Assembly (NCBI RefSeq): GCF_902686445.1
Contig: NC_062232.1
Coordinates: forward strand, 95,342,932 to 95,406,931
DNA from: Sciurus carolinensis
Lineage: Eukaryota; Chordata; Mammalia; Rodentia; Sciuridae
Length of the DNA stretch: 64,000 nucleotides
Direction: 5' to 3'
Below the pieces are notes generated by a model that had not been told where the DNA came from, did no database searches, and was given only the letters and a program-made list of their open reading frames with translations. The position numbers were made by a program, and so were the translations under genes. Below, one piece after another: positions 26,400 to 38,424 of this stretch (position 1 is its first letter; every line of letters begins with the position of its first letter).

Positions 26400-27144
26400 T
26401 CAGACTTAAAGATTATAAGCTAAAAACCCAGTATAAAATCACTAGAAAATTGTGCTTAGAAATTAATAAACACTTAGAAATTATCTGTGGGTTAAAAATC
26501 ATATTGAAAATTAGAAAAATATTATAAACTGAACATAACAAAATATTTGATATCAAAATTTGTGAGATAAATTTAAAATATTTATAATAAAATATGTAGA
26601 CAAAACTCATGTATTATAAAAAATAAAGCTGAAAATTAATGAGCAAAGCTTAAAAGAGAAAGTACAAGATATTTCAGGAATAAAAGAAGGATCTCACTGC
26701 AAATGCTACATAAATTTTAAAATATAACAGAAAGATAAATAATTTTGTGTCAAAAATTATACAAATTGCCGGATGCAGTGATGTACACCTATAATCCCAG
26801 TAATTTGGGATGTGGAGGCAGGAGGATCTCAAGTTGGAGGCCAGCCTCAATGACTTAATTAATAAAATAGAAGGAAACTATAAAGAGAAAAATACATCAC
26901 AATCAAGTTAGGTTTGCAAAGTTGTTTCAACATCAGAGTATCAATTGATGGATTTTACAACTTTATCGGATTAGAGAATAAAAACCAATGATGACCCATA
27001 GATACAGAAAAGGATTTGATAAAATTCAACATCTTCCCATGATTAAATATTTAAGCAAATAAGAAATGGAAGAGAATTTCATTAATTTAATAAAGGACAT
27101 CTTCAAAATGCATGTGACCAGTATCATATTAATGGAATAATAAT
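26400..27144 (+). mobile_element. Ancient L1 ORF2 fragment, 5' segment of a split element
   Basis: A-rich sense-strand sequence with recognisable ORF2 stretches, such as 'gatacagaaaaggatttgataaaattcaacatc'-like text near 27000. Many stops. A B1 half-element lies at 26768-26857. It continues on the far side of the nested L1. Confidence 0.6.
26768..26857 (+). mobile_element. B1 half only
   Basis: 'gccggatgcagtgatgtacacc' to 'ccagcctcaatgactt'. The ID half is missing. Confidence 0.7.
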
Positions 27145-27155
27145 GAAACCTTTCT
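27145..27155. repeat. Target duplication of the nested L1, left copy
   Basis: GAAACCTTTCT, matched at 28404-28414. Confidence 0.8.
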
Positions 27156-28403
27156 CTTTTTTTTTTGTATTTTTTTTTTATTGTAAACAAATGGGATACA
27201 TGTTGTTTCTCTGTTTGTACACGGAGTAAAGGCATACCATTTGTGTAATCAAAAATTTACATAGGGTAATGTTGTTTGATTCGTTCTGTTATTTTTTCCC
27301 TTCCCTCCACCCCTCCCACTCCTCTTTTCCCTCTATACAGTCCTTCCTTCCTCCATTCTTGCCATCCTCTCTAACCCTAACCCTAAACCTAACCCTAACC
27401 CTAACACTAACCCCTCCCACCTCCCACTATGTGTCATATTCCGCTTATCAGCGAGATCATTCGTCCTTTGGTTTTTTTGAGATTGGCTTATCTCACTTAG
27501 CATAATATTCTCCAATTTCATCCATTTGCCTGCAAATGCCATAATTTTATCATTCTTTATGGCTGAGTAATATTCCATTGTATATAGTTTCTTTATCCAT
27601 TCATTAATTGAAGGACATCTAGTTTGGTTCCACAGTCTGGCTATTGTGAATTGAGCAGCTATGAACATTGATGTGGCTGTATCTCTGTAGTATGCTGATT
27701 TTAAGTCCTTTGGGTATAGGCCGAGGAGTGGGATAGCTGGGTCAAATGGTGGTTCCATTCCAAGTTTTCTAAGGAATCTCCACACTGCTTTCCAGAGTGG
27801 CTGCACTAATTTGCAGCCCCACCAGCAATGTATGAGTGTACCTTTTCCCCCACATCCTCGCCAACACCTATTGTTGCTTGTATTCTTGATAATCGCCATT
27901 CTAATTGGGGTGAGATGGAATCTTAGGGTAGTTTTGATTTGCATTTCTCTTATTACTAGAGATGTTGAACATTTTTTCATATATCTGTTGATTGCTTATA
28001 GATCTTCTTCTATGAAGTGTCTGTTCATTTCCTTAGCCCATTTGTCGATTGGATTATTTGCATTCTTGGTGTAGAGTTTTTTGAGTTCTTTATAGATTCT
28101 GGAGATTAGTGCTCTATCTGAAGTATGATTGGCAAAGATTTTCTCCCACTCTGTAGGCTCTCTCTTCACATTGCTGATAGTTTCCTTTGCTGAGAGAAAG
28201 CTTTTCAGTTTGAATCTATCCCATTTATTGATTCTTGCTTTTATTTCTTGTGCTATGGGAGTCCTATTAAGGAAGTCTGATCCTAAGCTGACATGTTGAA
28301 GATTTGGACCTACTTTTTCTTCTATAAGATGAAGGGTCTCTGGTCTGATTCTGAGGTCCTTGATCCATTTTGAGTTGAGTTTTGTGCAGGGTGAGAGATA
28401 GGG
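27156..28403 (-). mobile_element. 5'-truncated L1 (ORF2 C-terminus and 3' end), nested in an older L1
   Basis: The minus strand encodes the C-terminal third of L1 ORF2 (for example PYLSPCTKLNSKWIKDL, then [18 protein letters not shown] and [20 protein letters not shown]). It then runs into a 3' UTR and an A-tail, seen as poly(T) at 27156-27181. One in-frame TAA at 27998-27996 splits an otherwise open frame. An 11-bp target duplication, GAAACCTTTCT, flanks it at 27145-27155 and 28404-28414. Divergence looks low compared with neighbouring L1 pieces. Confidence 0.9.
27371..27414. repeat. Telomere-like (CCCTAA)n tract inside the L1 3' end
   Basis: About seven CCCTAA-type units with three variants (AAACCT, ACACTAA, ACCCCT). 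On the L1 sense strand this reads TTAGGG-like repeats, so the ORF2 frame continues as a Leu-Gly repeat. It could form a G-quadruplex. Confidence 0.85.
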
Positions 28404-28414
28404 GAAACCTTTCT
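28404..28414. repeat. Target duplication of the nested L1, right copy
   Basis: GAAACCTTTCT, matched at 27145-27155. The ORF2-like frame reads across it only by chance. Confidence 0.8.
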
Positions 28415-30350
28415 TTTTGAGATTGCCCATCAGTAAGGACTCTGGCTATGACACGGCTATTCAATATTATATTAGTGATTGCCTTGGTCAATTGAATTAG
28501 GTAAAGAGAGAGAGAAAGAAATTTAGATAGATACATACACAGAGATTTAAAAGAAAATAATACTATTAAAATTCTCAGGTAAACCTGGCGAGGTGGTGCA
28601 GGCCTGTAATCCCAGCAATTGGGGAGGCTGAGGAAAGAAGATTACAAGTTTGAGGCCTGCCTCAGCAACTCAGTCAGACCCTGTCTCAAAATAAAAACTA
28701 AAAAGGACTGGGGATGTAGTTTAGTGGTAAAGGACCCCTGGGTTCAATCCCCAGTACCAAAAAACAAAAAACAAAAAGCAAAAACAAAAAACCCACAGGT
28801 GATACATTAGTTATGTAAAACCCCAAAATTATAGAGAAATTATGACATTTAATCAGAACATGTAGCAAATTTGTCAAATACAAAATAAATTTATAAAATC
28901 GATTGCATTTTAATAAAAAATTAAAATAAGAAAATTAAATTTTAAAATGATTCCATTTGCAATAACATTAAAGTTTGAATTGGATTCCTAAAAGTCATTT
29001 TAACAAAACTTATACAAGACCTCTGGAAAAACTCATCACATTTATTGAACAAGTAAAGAAGGCTTAAATAAATGAGAACATATCCCATTCTTACAGATGG
29101 GAAGTTTTAGTGCTTCAAGGATTCCAGTTATCCTAAATTGATCCATAGACGGAGCATAATTGTAATCAAAGTGTCGACTGTGACTGTGCTGGTATGTGGC
29201 AATACAAAAGAACTCCAAATACTCCAGACACTCGTTAAGTAGAAGAACAAGATAGGAGGACTTGTTTTACCAGAAATGAAGACATACTATAAACCTAGAA
29301 TAAATAAGTCAATGTGATATTGGTAGAGCAATAGCCAAACAGTCAAGGATCAGAACCAAAGCACAGGTATCCAGATACACATACAAAAATATAAACTTGA
29401 TATAGAATATAGCTCAATTTTCAGATTGTTATGAAAAGGATGGAATTTTTCATAAGCGGTGCTAGAAAAATCAGATATCAATATGTAAAACTAAGATTAG
29501 ATCACTCCCTCCTACCACACACAAAATGAGTTGCATTAAAAACCTAAATGTGAAATGCAAAATTATTCAGATTTCAGAAAATCATGTAGAAGAATATATT
29601 CATAATCTTGTGGTAAAAGAACGATTTACTAAATGAGACATAGAAAGCAATAATTATAAAAAAATGCTGAATCTAACTACATTAAAATATAGAACTTTGG
29701 TTCATCAGAAGACACTAAAGTGAATTTTTTATGGAAACTGTATCTCAATAAACATGGGGAAAATATATATACCGTGCCACCTGGCAGAATCAAATCATAA
29801 GCCACATATTCGTTGTACAAGTATTTAACACACCACTAGTAACCAAAGTAAATAAAAAAACACTGATGGATTCATAAGGAAATAGCAAAGAATATAATTG
29901 GGAAAAAGACAAAAGACTTGAAGAGCTATTTCAGACAAGAAATCCAAATGGTCAATAAACATGTGTAAAAGTGCTCAAACTTCTCAGTAATCAGACAAAT
30001 TAAAATCACAATTAAATACCAGTTAATACCAGATTGACAGAAAAATAAAGTGTGACAATACTTGGGTTGGCAAGAATGGAAAGTAAGAGGAATTCATATA
30101 CTTCCCAGGGGAATGTAAATTGATACTACTATATTGGAAAGCAACTTAGCATAATATAATAATGTTAGAAAAGTATACACCCAATGGTCTAGAAATTCAG
30201 TTCTTGGGCATATAGCCTAGGGAAAGACTTATTCCCCAGCAGCAAGACACATATAACAATTATTTGTAGCCATATTGCTAGTGATTACCCCAACTAAATT
30301 GTATAAGCAGCAGTAAAAAAGGATATTTAAATTGATGTCTTTAGCAAAAT
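28415..30350 (+). mobile_element. Ancient L1 ORF2 fragment, 3' segment of a split element
   Basis: Degenerate ORF2 on the plus strand. The order of recognisable pieces (endonuclease-distal, polymerase, C-terminal) follows on from 26400-27144. It is interrupted by a B1-dID copy at 28582-28795. No ORF survives. The 3' edge is approximate. Confidence 0.6.
28582..28795 (+). mobile_element. B1-dID SINE inside an old L1
   Basis: 'acctggcgaggtggtgcaggcctg' to 'caatccccagtaccaaaaaac', with an A/C-rich tail. Confidence 0.85.
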
Positions 30351-30354
30351 ACAA

Positions 30355-30480
30355 TTGAATATTGGGCAGATGAGGAAACTGAGGCATAAAGGGCAAATTT
30401 TAACTCAAAATGACAGATTTTTAAGTGGCAGTGGTAGCGTTGCTTCCAAGTAATCTAATGCTAAAGCCTTTAGCTATTAT
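30355..30480 (+). mobile_element. MIR fragment
   Basis: 'cagatgaggaaactgaggcataaag' is the MIR core. It follows an old L1. Confidence 0.5.
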
Positions 30481-31363
30481 ACTCTACTACCTTTCTTAAA
30501 TTTGTTCTGGAGGAAAGGAATAAAATCAGGTTGAAATTGATGTTTTTGTAGGTCAATGCAGTTGAATATTAGCAACTTTCTATAATTCTAATAGTTCTCT
30601 TAAAGTTCTGAGTCCTGTTGGCCTGAAAACACTTAACTTAGTATAACAGTCTACTTCTCTCTAGCTTTCTCACTCAATATGACTTTCTGAATTGTCTTTT
30701 AGCAGTGAAAAAAAAGTTTGATTTACTTTTTATCCTGGTTTTTATTTTCTGAGTGATTATGGCTCAAAACACAAAACACTAACCAAAAGGAATGGAAATG
30801 ATGACAGCAACTAGAATTTTCTATATCTGCAAAAAATACAGTCTTTGGCATGCATTTGTGCTGGTCTCGTACTTCTGGGCGGCAGAGAATTCCCAAATAC
30901 AAGGACCCAAAGAATCTTCTTCTGGGTGGTTCTGTATCCCGAATGAGAATGAATAACCTATCCTTGGGCCTGGTTCCCCACATGACCTCATACAACAAAA
31001 ACCTACCAATGAAACTGAAAGAACTTTCCAAAATTTCGTGAAAGCCAATAAATAAACACACCACAGAGAAATTTCTCTCAGGATTGTGTTTTAAAGTTTT
31101 AAGAAGATAGTAGAACATAAAAGAGGATGGCAAACAGGTCATGAAAACTTTGATCACAGAAAGTCTTTATGATTTAACAGGTCAGGAATATTTATCTGTT
31201 GGGTAAAGATAAAAATGACCATTCAATTTTGGTCTAAACGGAGTACCTTTTTTGAAGGATTCAAAGCTGAGTTGTCTGCTCATGAATAAAAAAAAAAGTT
31301 AAAGCTAAATCTGAAAATAATACATTAACTGCTATTTGAAATATATTGAAAATATACATTTTG
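30481..31363. other. Unique DNA with overlapping frames on both strands
   Basis: A 144-aa minus frame (30723-31157), a 75-aa frame in another phase and a 63-aa plus frame overlap. None resembles a known protein. A decayed processed pseudogene is possible, but I cannot name a parent. Confidence 0.35.
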
Positions 31364-31568
31364 ACGTCATGCAGATGGTGCATGCCTATAATCCTAGCAG
31401 CTTGGGAGGCTGAGTCAGGAGGATGGCGAGTTCAAAGACAGACTCAGCAAAAGTGAGGCCCTAAGCAACTTAGTGAGACCCTGTCTCTAAATAAAATACA
31501 AAATAGGGCTGGGGATGTGGCTCAGTGGTCAAGTGCCACTGGGTTCAATCCCTAGTATCTCCCCCCAG
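31364..31568 (+). mobile_element. B1-dID SINE
   Basis: 'catgcagatggtgcatgcctataatccta' to 'caatccctagtatct'. Confidence 0.85.
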
Positions 31569-31754
31569 AAAAGATTTATGATTCATGTTTTCTGTACTTA
31601 ACACTTAAAAGGACCAGAATATCCATGTGCTCTCATTAACTGGAGGTGTATCCCCCATAAAATGTTGAGTCAGATCTTCCCAGGGCTTCAGCGTCTTCTT
31701 GGAAGCAAAAATTTTTCAAAGTGTTGTTAATTCTTTCTCATTTAATTCTTTTTT

Positions 31755-32480
31755 GTTTTCCCCCTCCCAATTTATTTGCGTATATTTTGCTCATCTTTTT
31801 AAAAAATTAAACCTATTTTTAATAGATAAATAAAACATAAAAATTGTTCATGTTAATGGAGTACCTTGCAACGTTTCAATATTTATATGTATTACATAAT
31901 GTTTAGATGAGGTTAAACACACCCATGTTCTCAAACATTTATCATTTCTTTATGGGGAAAATGTTTAAAATCTTTTCTTCCAATTTTTTGAAATATTCAG
32001 TGCATTCTTGTTACCTGTTGCTACCTGTCATGACCCTATTGTGTAATAGCACACCTATTAGAACTTGTTGTTCTTATCTAGCACTAACAGTAGCCATTGA
32101 TCCCCTTTCCCCATCCCCACCCTCCACTCTCCCCAGACTCTGGTAACCACCATTCTACTCTCAACTTCTATGAGATCTACTTTTTAAGATTCTATATATG
32201 AGTGAGATACTGCAGTACTTGTCTTTCTGTACCTTAACATAATGATCTCCAGTTCCATCCATATTGTTACAAATGACAGGATTTTGTTCTTTTGATGACT
32301 GATTAATATTTCATTGTGTATATGGACTACATTTTCTTTATCCATTTATCACTTGATGGACACAGGCTATTTTCATTTCTTGGCTATTGTGAATAGTGCT
32401 AGTGAACATGGTGTACAGATGTCTCTTTTGATGTATGATGAACTGATTTTGCTTTCTTTAGATATATACCAGTTAGAGAA
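31755..32480 (-). mobile_element. Old L1 3' region, antisense
   Basis: Antisense 3' UTR and ORF2 tail: 'ctctggtaaccaccattctactc', then 'tggctattgtgaatagtgct'. No intact frame. Confidence 0.65.
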
Positions 32481-32486
32481 ATTGAT

Positions 32487-32621
32487 TTTTTTTGGCAGGG
32501 GATACAGGAGATTGAACTCAGTGGCACTCAATAACTTGCTGAGTTTGGCTTAGAACTCATGACCCTCCTACCTCAGCCTCCTGAGCCCCTGGGATTACAA
32601 GCATGCACCACTGTGCCCAGC
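32487..32621 (-). mobile_element. B1-dID SINE with internal deletion
   Basis: ID half is cut after 'agattgaactcagtggcactc' and joins the B1 half at 'aacttgctgagtttgg'. Confidence 0.7.
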
Positions 32622-32705
32622 AAGGAGGAAGTGATTTTTGAAGGAAGGCTAATCTATTCCATACCTTTCTCAGAAAGAATAATTATAGATAAAAATTAGA
32701 AGTGG

Positions 32706-32896
32706 TTTTTGTTTTTGTTTGGGTACTAGGGATTGAACCCAGGGGTGCTTTGCCACTGAGTTACATACCCAGCCCTTTTTATTTTGTCTTTTGAGATGGG
32801 CTTACTAAATTGCTGAGATTAGCCTCGAAATTGCAATCCTCCTGCCTCAGCCTCCTGAGTCACTAGGATTACGGGCATCTACCACTTTGCCCAGCT
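32706..32896 (-). mobile_element. B1-dID SINE
   Basis: 'ggtactagggattgaacccaggggtg' to 'accactttgcccagct'. Confidence 0.85.
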
Positions 32897-33064
32897 AGAA
32901 GTGATATTAAATGTTTAGGTTAAAAAAAAAAAGGCAGAGACCTCTAAGAACTTGAAAAGTAGGTTTTGAGTAGAGCGCAGACACCATAAAAGTCACAAAA
33001 GGAAATAATACTAACACACCCATGACCAAGGACAATATTGATAAGAAGAAAGGAGGGAAGAACT

Positions 33065-33230
33065 TTGTCTCTTTTCCAGTGGCTCGGGTACACTCTGGAT
33101 TCCTCATCTGTACAATGGAAATGATAAAAGTATGTGCCTCACTTGATGTGAGGAGTAAGCAATGTGATAAAAAAAATCACCTAGAACAGTGCTTAACACA
33201 TAGTAAACCACACGTTTACTGTTGCTTACT
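33065..33230. mobile_element. MIR-like fragment
   Basis: 'cctcatctgtacaatggaaatgat' and 'agaacagtgcttaacacatag' are MIR-family motifs. Confidence 0.55.
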
Positions 33231-34404
33231 GTTAATTGTAAAATACTATATTTAGCATTCTAAGGATTTTGTTATAGTTACAATCAAGTTTTTATGTTTA
33301 TCTACAGGTTCTTAACATGTCTTTCCAACAATACTTAGGTAGGTTTGCACTTTGAATTGTTTATATCCCAGCTACCTTTTGCATAAAATGACTTATTTAG
33401 TTTATCCTTGAATATACTGTAGGTGATGGAATTGTATTACTTTTTTGCTCTTCAGTCATGTTAGGACCTAAAAATATTATATAGTACAAATAGTTAGATG
33501 TTTGTCCCTTTTTAAAATTATCTAGGGACAGAGTCCATCCCACTGCTGTTTTTCTTCAGGATAATCAAAGACCTCGTGGTATTCAAAAAGTTCCACAATC
33601 AGTCCAAATGAGAATCTTCACATCTATGTCCTTCCAAAGCCTAACTCTTTCTACCCATTCTATTGTCTTAAGAATGAGTTTTACATGCAAATATTTCCCT
33701 GTGATATAGATATATTTAGTTGCATAGACCTCATAAGTATTAAATCAAATGTCTAAAGGAAAGAGGTCCAAGAATACCATTACAGTGAAATATTTTGCAA
33801 AATCAAAAAAACTTCCAAGTCCCAACCAATGAACCATATAGGTTAGGCAATACTTGAGTTAAAACCACTTCATTATAGCAAAAATAATTTTTATTTTATG
33901 GCAATTCATTATAATAGGATACATGATTAATAGATAAAGATAGGAAGGTAGATAAATAGACTTTGTATTGCACTTATAAAATTCATTTTGGATGTTAAGT
34001 TGCAACATAAGCACACCAACCAATATAAACAAGTATTAGAGATACAAGGTAGAAAATGAAAACTTATTTTCTTTTTCCCATTTAGAATACAACACTACTT
34101 ACTGTCCCACAAATATATTGAACAGGCTATGACTCTCATTTTATCTGCATTTAATGAACTAGCTGAAGCTTTAATCTCGAAAAATTTCTTCTCAATCACA
34201 AGTTTTATGATAGAATCAATAAGATATAAATATTCATCATACTGAAGCTTATTTGGTTTATCATGTAGTGTTTGGAATTTTTTAAATAAGCAAACTAAAT
34301 GTGTAATATAATTTTCTAGCAATAGCAATAAAAAGACATTGCCAGTACCCTGTGAATTTCTGAACAGATATCACTTTTTTTTAACTTTATTTTATTTGTT
34401 TAGG
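33231..34404. other. AT-rich unique DNA
   Basis: A 77-aa minus frame at 34095-34328 is Lys/Leu/Ile-rich with no recognised motif. Otherwise empty. Confidence 0.45.
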
Positions 34405-34498
34405 TTTTTTTTTTTTTTTCATGTGATGCTGAGAATCAAACCCAGTGCCTCACACGTCCTAGGCAAGTGCTCTACCAATGAACCATAACCCCAGCCCC
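34405..34498 (-). mobile_element. ID SINE monomer
   Basis: 'gtgatgctgagaatcaaaccc' to 'ccataaccccagcccc', with a T-run before it. Confidence 0.75.
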
Positions 34499-34791
34499 CA
34501 GCTGTAGCTTTCTGACTTTAACAATCAGAAACCACAAACACAAACACATGAACCATACCCATAAATGGGACTGCATAGCACATAATAAGAATTCAGTCAC
34601 ATTGCAGATATGATCATAAGGTTGACAGACAAATTAAGTAGCTAAACACATTTATCATGTTCCAGTACATTAATCTGAACACAGCTATGCATATTTACAT
34701 ATGAGCATATGCTTGTGTGTAGGAGGGCATACTTACAGAAAAAGTGCAAATAAATAAAAATTGACAGAACAGTCTACAAAAAATTCTCAGG

Positions 34792-35004
34792 TTTTTTTTT
34801 TGTTGTTGTTTGTTTGTTTGTTTTTCAGTATTAGGGATTCAAGCCAGGGATGCTCCACCACTGAGCTACATCCCCAGTTTTTTTTTTTTTTTTTTTTAAG
34901 ACAGGATCTACCTATATTGTGGAGGCTGACCTCAAATTTGTGATCTTCCTGCCTCACACCCTCATGAGCAGCTGTGATTATAAGTGTGTACCACCATGCC
35001 CAGT
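34792..35004 (-). mobile_element. B1-dID SINE
   Basis: T/GTT-rich tail, then 'agtattagggattcaagccagg' to 'accaccatgcccagt'. Confidence 0.8.
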
Positions 35005-35267
35005 TTCTCAGCCTCTTCCTTAGTGCACAGGAAGTCAGAGTAGAATTACTCTAAGAAGAGATAATCCATTGCATTAAAGTGAAAGATGGAGGGCATAGGG
35101 TAGAAGAAACAAATTCTTCCTCTCATCCCAGAACACACTGGAAAGCTTTCTTTCCACTCCCAAATTTATGGCTGTTTCATGTCCAGATTATAAGTGAGAA
35201 AATGGGATAGCTTGAGTCAAATTTTCTTCAGGATCTGTCAATTAGAGATGGATAGCGAATTCATTCA

Positions 35268-35460
35268 TTCCTTCACGTACTTACTGAGTATCTACACTAG
35301 GTGCTTGGTTTATAATGCTGAACAAAACCAACATTGTCCTTAACTTTAAGGAGTTGTAAATCTTGTAGAGAAGCATGGACATTAGAAACACACATAAATA
35401 GAAATAGGTGCACATAGTGCAAAGGAAGTATGAGCTAATGTTTTGAATAAAGTATTATGA
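35268..35460 (+). mobile_element. L2-like fragment
   Basis: 'cttactgagtatctacactaggtgcttgg' then 'ctgaacaaaaccaacattgtcc' resembles L2. Confidence 0.45.
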
Positions 35461-35619
35461 AGCACCTAAGGAATTTTGGAAGATTTGAGTTTACCAGCCC
35501 CTATTTCCAGTGTCTAACCTTGACCTGTGATCTTTAAATGGTCATTCTAATTCACTGTAGCCACAGTTCTTAGAATGTGCCATCTGCATCAGGATTACTT
35601 GGTATTTGAATTAACATTT

Positions 35620-35822
35620 TCTTTTTGGTACTGGGGATTAATCTCAGGGGTACTTGACCACTGACCCACATCCCCAGCCCTGTTTTGTATTTTATTTGGA
35701 GGCAGGGTCTCACTGAATTGCTTAGTGCCTTGCTTTTGCTGAGGCTGGCTTTGAACTTGCGATCCTCCTGTCTCAGCCTCCGGAGCTGCTGGGATTACAG
35801 GCTTGTACTACCACACTTGTCC
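35620..35822 (-). mobile_element. B1-dID SINE
   Basis: 'ggtactggggattaatctcagg' to 'actaccacacttgtcc'. Confidence 0.85.
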
Positions 35823-35929
35823 GAATTAACTTTTTCAAAAACTCCTCAGGTCATTATGATGCATTCTAAAATTCAGGACTCACTGATGTATGTGAACTTT
35901 CATTTTTTTGTTGTCTTCTTGCTTGTTTT

Positions 35930-35951
35930 CCCTCTCTCTCTCCCTCTCCCT

Positions 35952-36004
<53 letters not shown>
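35930..36004. repeat. (CT)n microsatellite, about 75 bp
   Basis: CCCTCT units grade into pure CT. Abuts an antisense ID SINE, so it probably grew from that element's tail. Creates spurious Leu/Ser and Glu/Arg-rich frames. Confidence 0.9.
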
Positions 36005-36006
<2 letters not shown>

Positions 36007-36080
36007 AGCCATGCTGGGTTGAACCCAGTGTCTCGTGCATGTTAAACATGTGCTCTACCACTGAGCTACATGCACCCATT
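36003..36080 (-). mobile_element. ID SINE monomer with (CT)n tail
   Basis: 'agccatgctgggttgaacccag' to 'cactgagctacatgcaccca'. Its tail has become the long (CT)n run at 35930-36004, (GA)n in the sense direction. Confidence 0.7.
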
Positions 36081-36168
36081 ATAAAGACACTTCCTACTAA
36101 ATTGCAAGATCTATCCATTATTGTCCAGACATATGACAGCAGTAGCACAATACTTTTTTAAGGGTCAC

Positions 36169-36380
36169 TTTTTTTTTTCTTGTTTTGGTACTGGAGATTG
36201 AACCAAGGGGTGCTTTACCACTGAGCTACATCCTCAGCCCTTTTTATTGTTTCATTTTGTCTTTTTAAATTTTGAGACAGAGTCTTGCTAAATTGCTGAG
36301 TCTGGCCTCCAACTTGCGATTCTCCAGCCTCAATCTTCCAAGTGATTGGGATTATGGGCATGTATGCCTGCACTCAGCCT
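36169..36380 (-). mobile_element. B1-dID SINE
   Basis: 'ggtactggagattgaaccaagg' to 'gcctgcactcagcct'. Confidence 0.85.
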
Positions 36381-37025
36381 AAGGGTCACTTTGTATTATT
36401 ATCTTCTTGACCAAGATCCCATAGAGTAATATAGTCATCTCAGCAGATATAGAAGGGAGAGTGAGAATTCTCATAATCCTTTTAAAAAGTTTTTAAAGTT
36501 TAAGGTCTTAAGAAGATATTGATGTGTTAGTGACCTAACACATCTCCATACTTCAGTTGGGCAACTTTCATTACTGGCTTCTCATTGTCCCTTGGGTCTA
36601 GGACAATTTACTTGTCATAGGAAAGTTTACTAGATAAATTAATAAAATAAATTAAATTACTTTTCATAGCAAATTTTACTAGATAAATATTACTAGATAA
36701 CTTAATAAATGAATTAATTAAAGTTCAAATCATATAGTCTTCAAAGCATAAACTTTTCATTACCAGTATCACCCCATTCCCATCCTCCTTCAGCAGGCAA
36801 TTATTAAAGATTTTTAGTTACCTTTCTCTTTCGTTGATAGGGAGTAAGGGTTTAAAGTCAGAAGATCTGGAATCTAGATCTCTCTCTACTACTGAATGAT
36901 GCATAAACACTGGCAAATCAATAAACAACTCCCTAGTCTTTATTCTGTCCTTTATTCTTTATCCATTTATCTATTCATTCCTTCAATCAATATATATTAA
37001 GCACCTACTTTGTATCAGATATATT

Positions 37026-37246
37026 TTTTTTAAATTTGGTACTAGGGATTGAACCCAGAGGCGCTTCACTACTGAACCACACCCCAGCCCTTTTAATATA
37101 TATATTTTTAATTTTGACACAGGGTCTCTCAAAGTTGCTTAGGACCTTGCTAAATTGCTGATATTGAGATTGTTTTTGAATTTACAATAATCCTGCCTCA
37201 GCTTCCTGAACCGCTGGGATTACAGATGTAAGCCACCATGCCTGGC
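37026..37246 (-). mobile_element. B1-dID SINE
   Basis: 'ggtactagggattgaacccagaggcg' to 'ccaccatgcctggcc'. Confidence 0.85.
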
Positions 37247-37257
37247 CAAGCGCCTAC

Positions 37258-37365
37258 TTTGTATCAGACACTTTTATTATTATGTTGTCATTAGTGCATC
37301 ATAATTGTACACAATAACAGGGTTCATTGTGACATATTCATATATGCACTGTGGCTGGAGCAGGG
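37258..37365 (-). mobile_element. L1 3' UTR scrap, antisense
   Basis: 'acaataacagggttcattgtgacatattc' resembles the same L1 3' UTR. Short. Confidence 0.4.
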
Positions 37366-38424
37366 AAAACAAACAGACATGAAATTTACATGATGGGAAA
37401 AGATCAACAATAAATAGAGTGAAATGTGGAGTAGGTCAGGTGCTAATCAGTTTTATGAAGTAAAATAAAATGGTGAGGTTAATAGGGAAAATCAGAGAGG
37501 GAAAGAGAAAAATATACGCGTACCATGTTTTGTTAATGGATCATGTACAAGGTTACATGATCCTGATCAGTAATTTCAGCATTAGGTTTATGTTTATGAC
37601 AATTTAAACTCTGCTATCCTTCTTCCATGATTCTAAAGTTAGCAAAAGTTTAAAGAAGACTCATTGATGGATTAAAACCAAAATTATATAACCAAAATGT
37701 CTACATCTTATTCCTAGATGGGTTCTTTGTTGCTTGTGTAAGAGGCAAACAATACTCAACACCTATCATGTTTGTTCTTGCTACTTTGGGGCTGTGTCTT
37801 TTAAGCAGCAGAATGGAGTCAGGTAATATTCTAGAGATGTGTTCCTCTTCTATTTACTGTCTATCTTAGCCACATTTCTTTGAAATGTAAGAGGTTTTTC
37901 TGGCCCCACATCAAACAGGCCACTCACCAGGAACAATGATCTCTGTTACAGACTGAAAGAGTATTTCTCATGTTTGTTTTGCTAACAAAGAGCTCTTGTG
38001 TCTCAGCTAAGAGCCCTGGGTGTCAGAACTGTAGAACAACATTGCCTCAGAGCTAATGATGTTGTTTTGCTTTGAATTTTCTTCTTAAGATGAAAGATGC
38101 TTTCTAGCTTGTAGAGAGCCACCTTAATACCTTCATGACAAGATCTTAAGGTGTTTATTTGCAATGAGAGAATTGTGGTTATCGGTGAGTGGTTTCAAAC
38201 ATCTGGAAGATATAAGGAACGAACGCTGATATGCTAATTGCTGACACTTTTCAAAATTCTAATTCATAGAAATCTTAAATGTTAGATATTGAAAAATCAC
38301 AGGAAATTTCTTGGATTTGTAGAAAAGTATGTCTGTGAACATTGAAACAACTCAGAACAAATGAAAATGAAAAATAAATTCACATGCATATTCTACACCT
38401 GTATCTCCTATACCTGGTAGTATA
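37366..38424. other. Unique DNA, no gene seen
   Basis: Mixed composition, no open frame of note, no clear repeat. Confidence 0.5.

Noticed and set aside
27371..27414. Chromosome end or telomere fusion point
   Set aside because: The repeats lie inside the body of a target-duplicated L1, so they arrived by retrotransposition.
30723..31157. 144-aa minus-strand frame
   Set aside because: Cys/Phe-rich and overlapped by two other frames. I compared it mentally with common processed pseudogenes (ribosomal proteins, small mitochondrial subunits) and found no match.
35685..36161. 158-aa plus-strand frame
   Set aside because: Made of a SINE, a (CT)n run coding Leu/Ser/Pro repeats, and another SINE.
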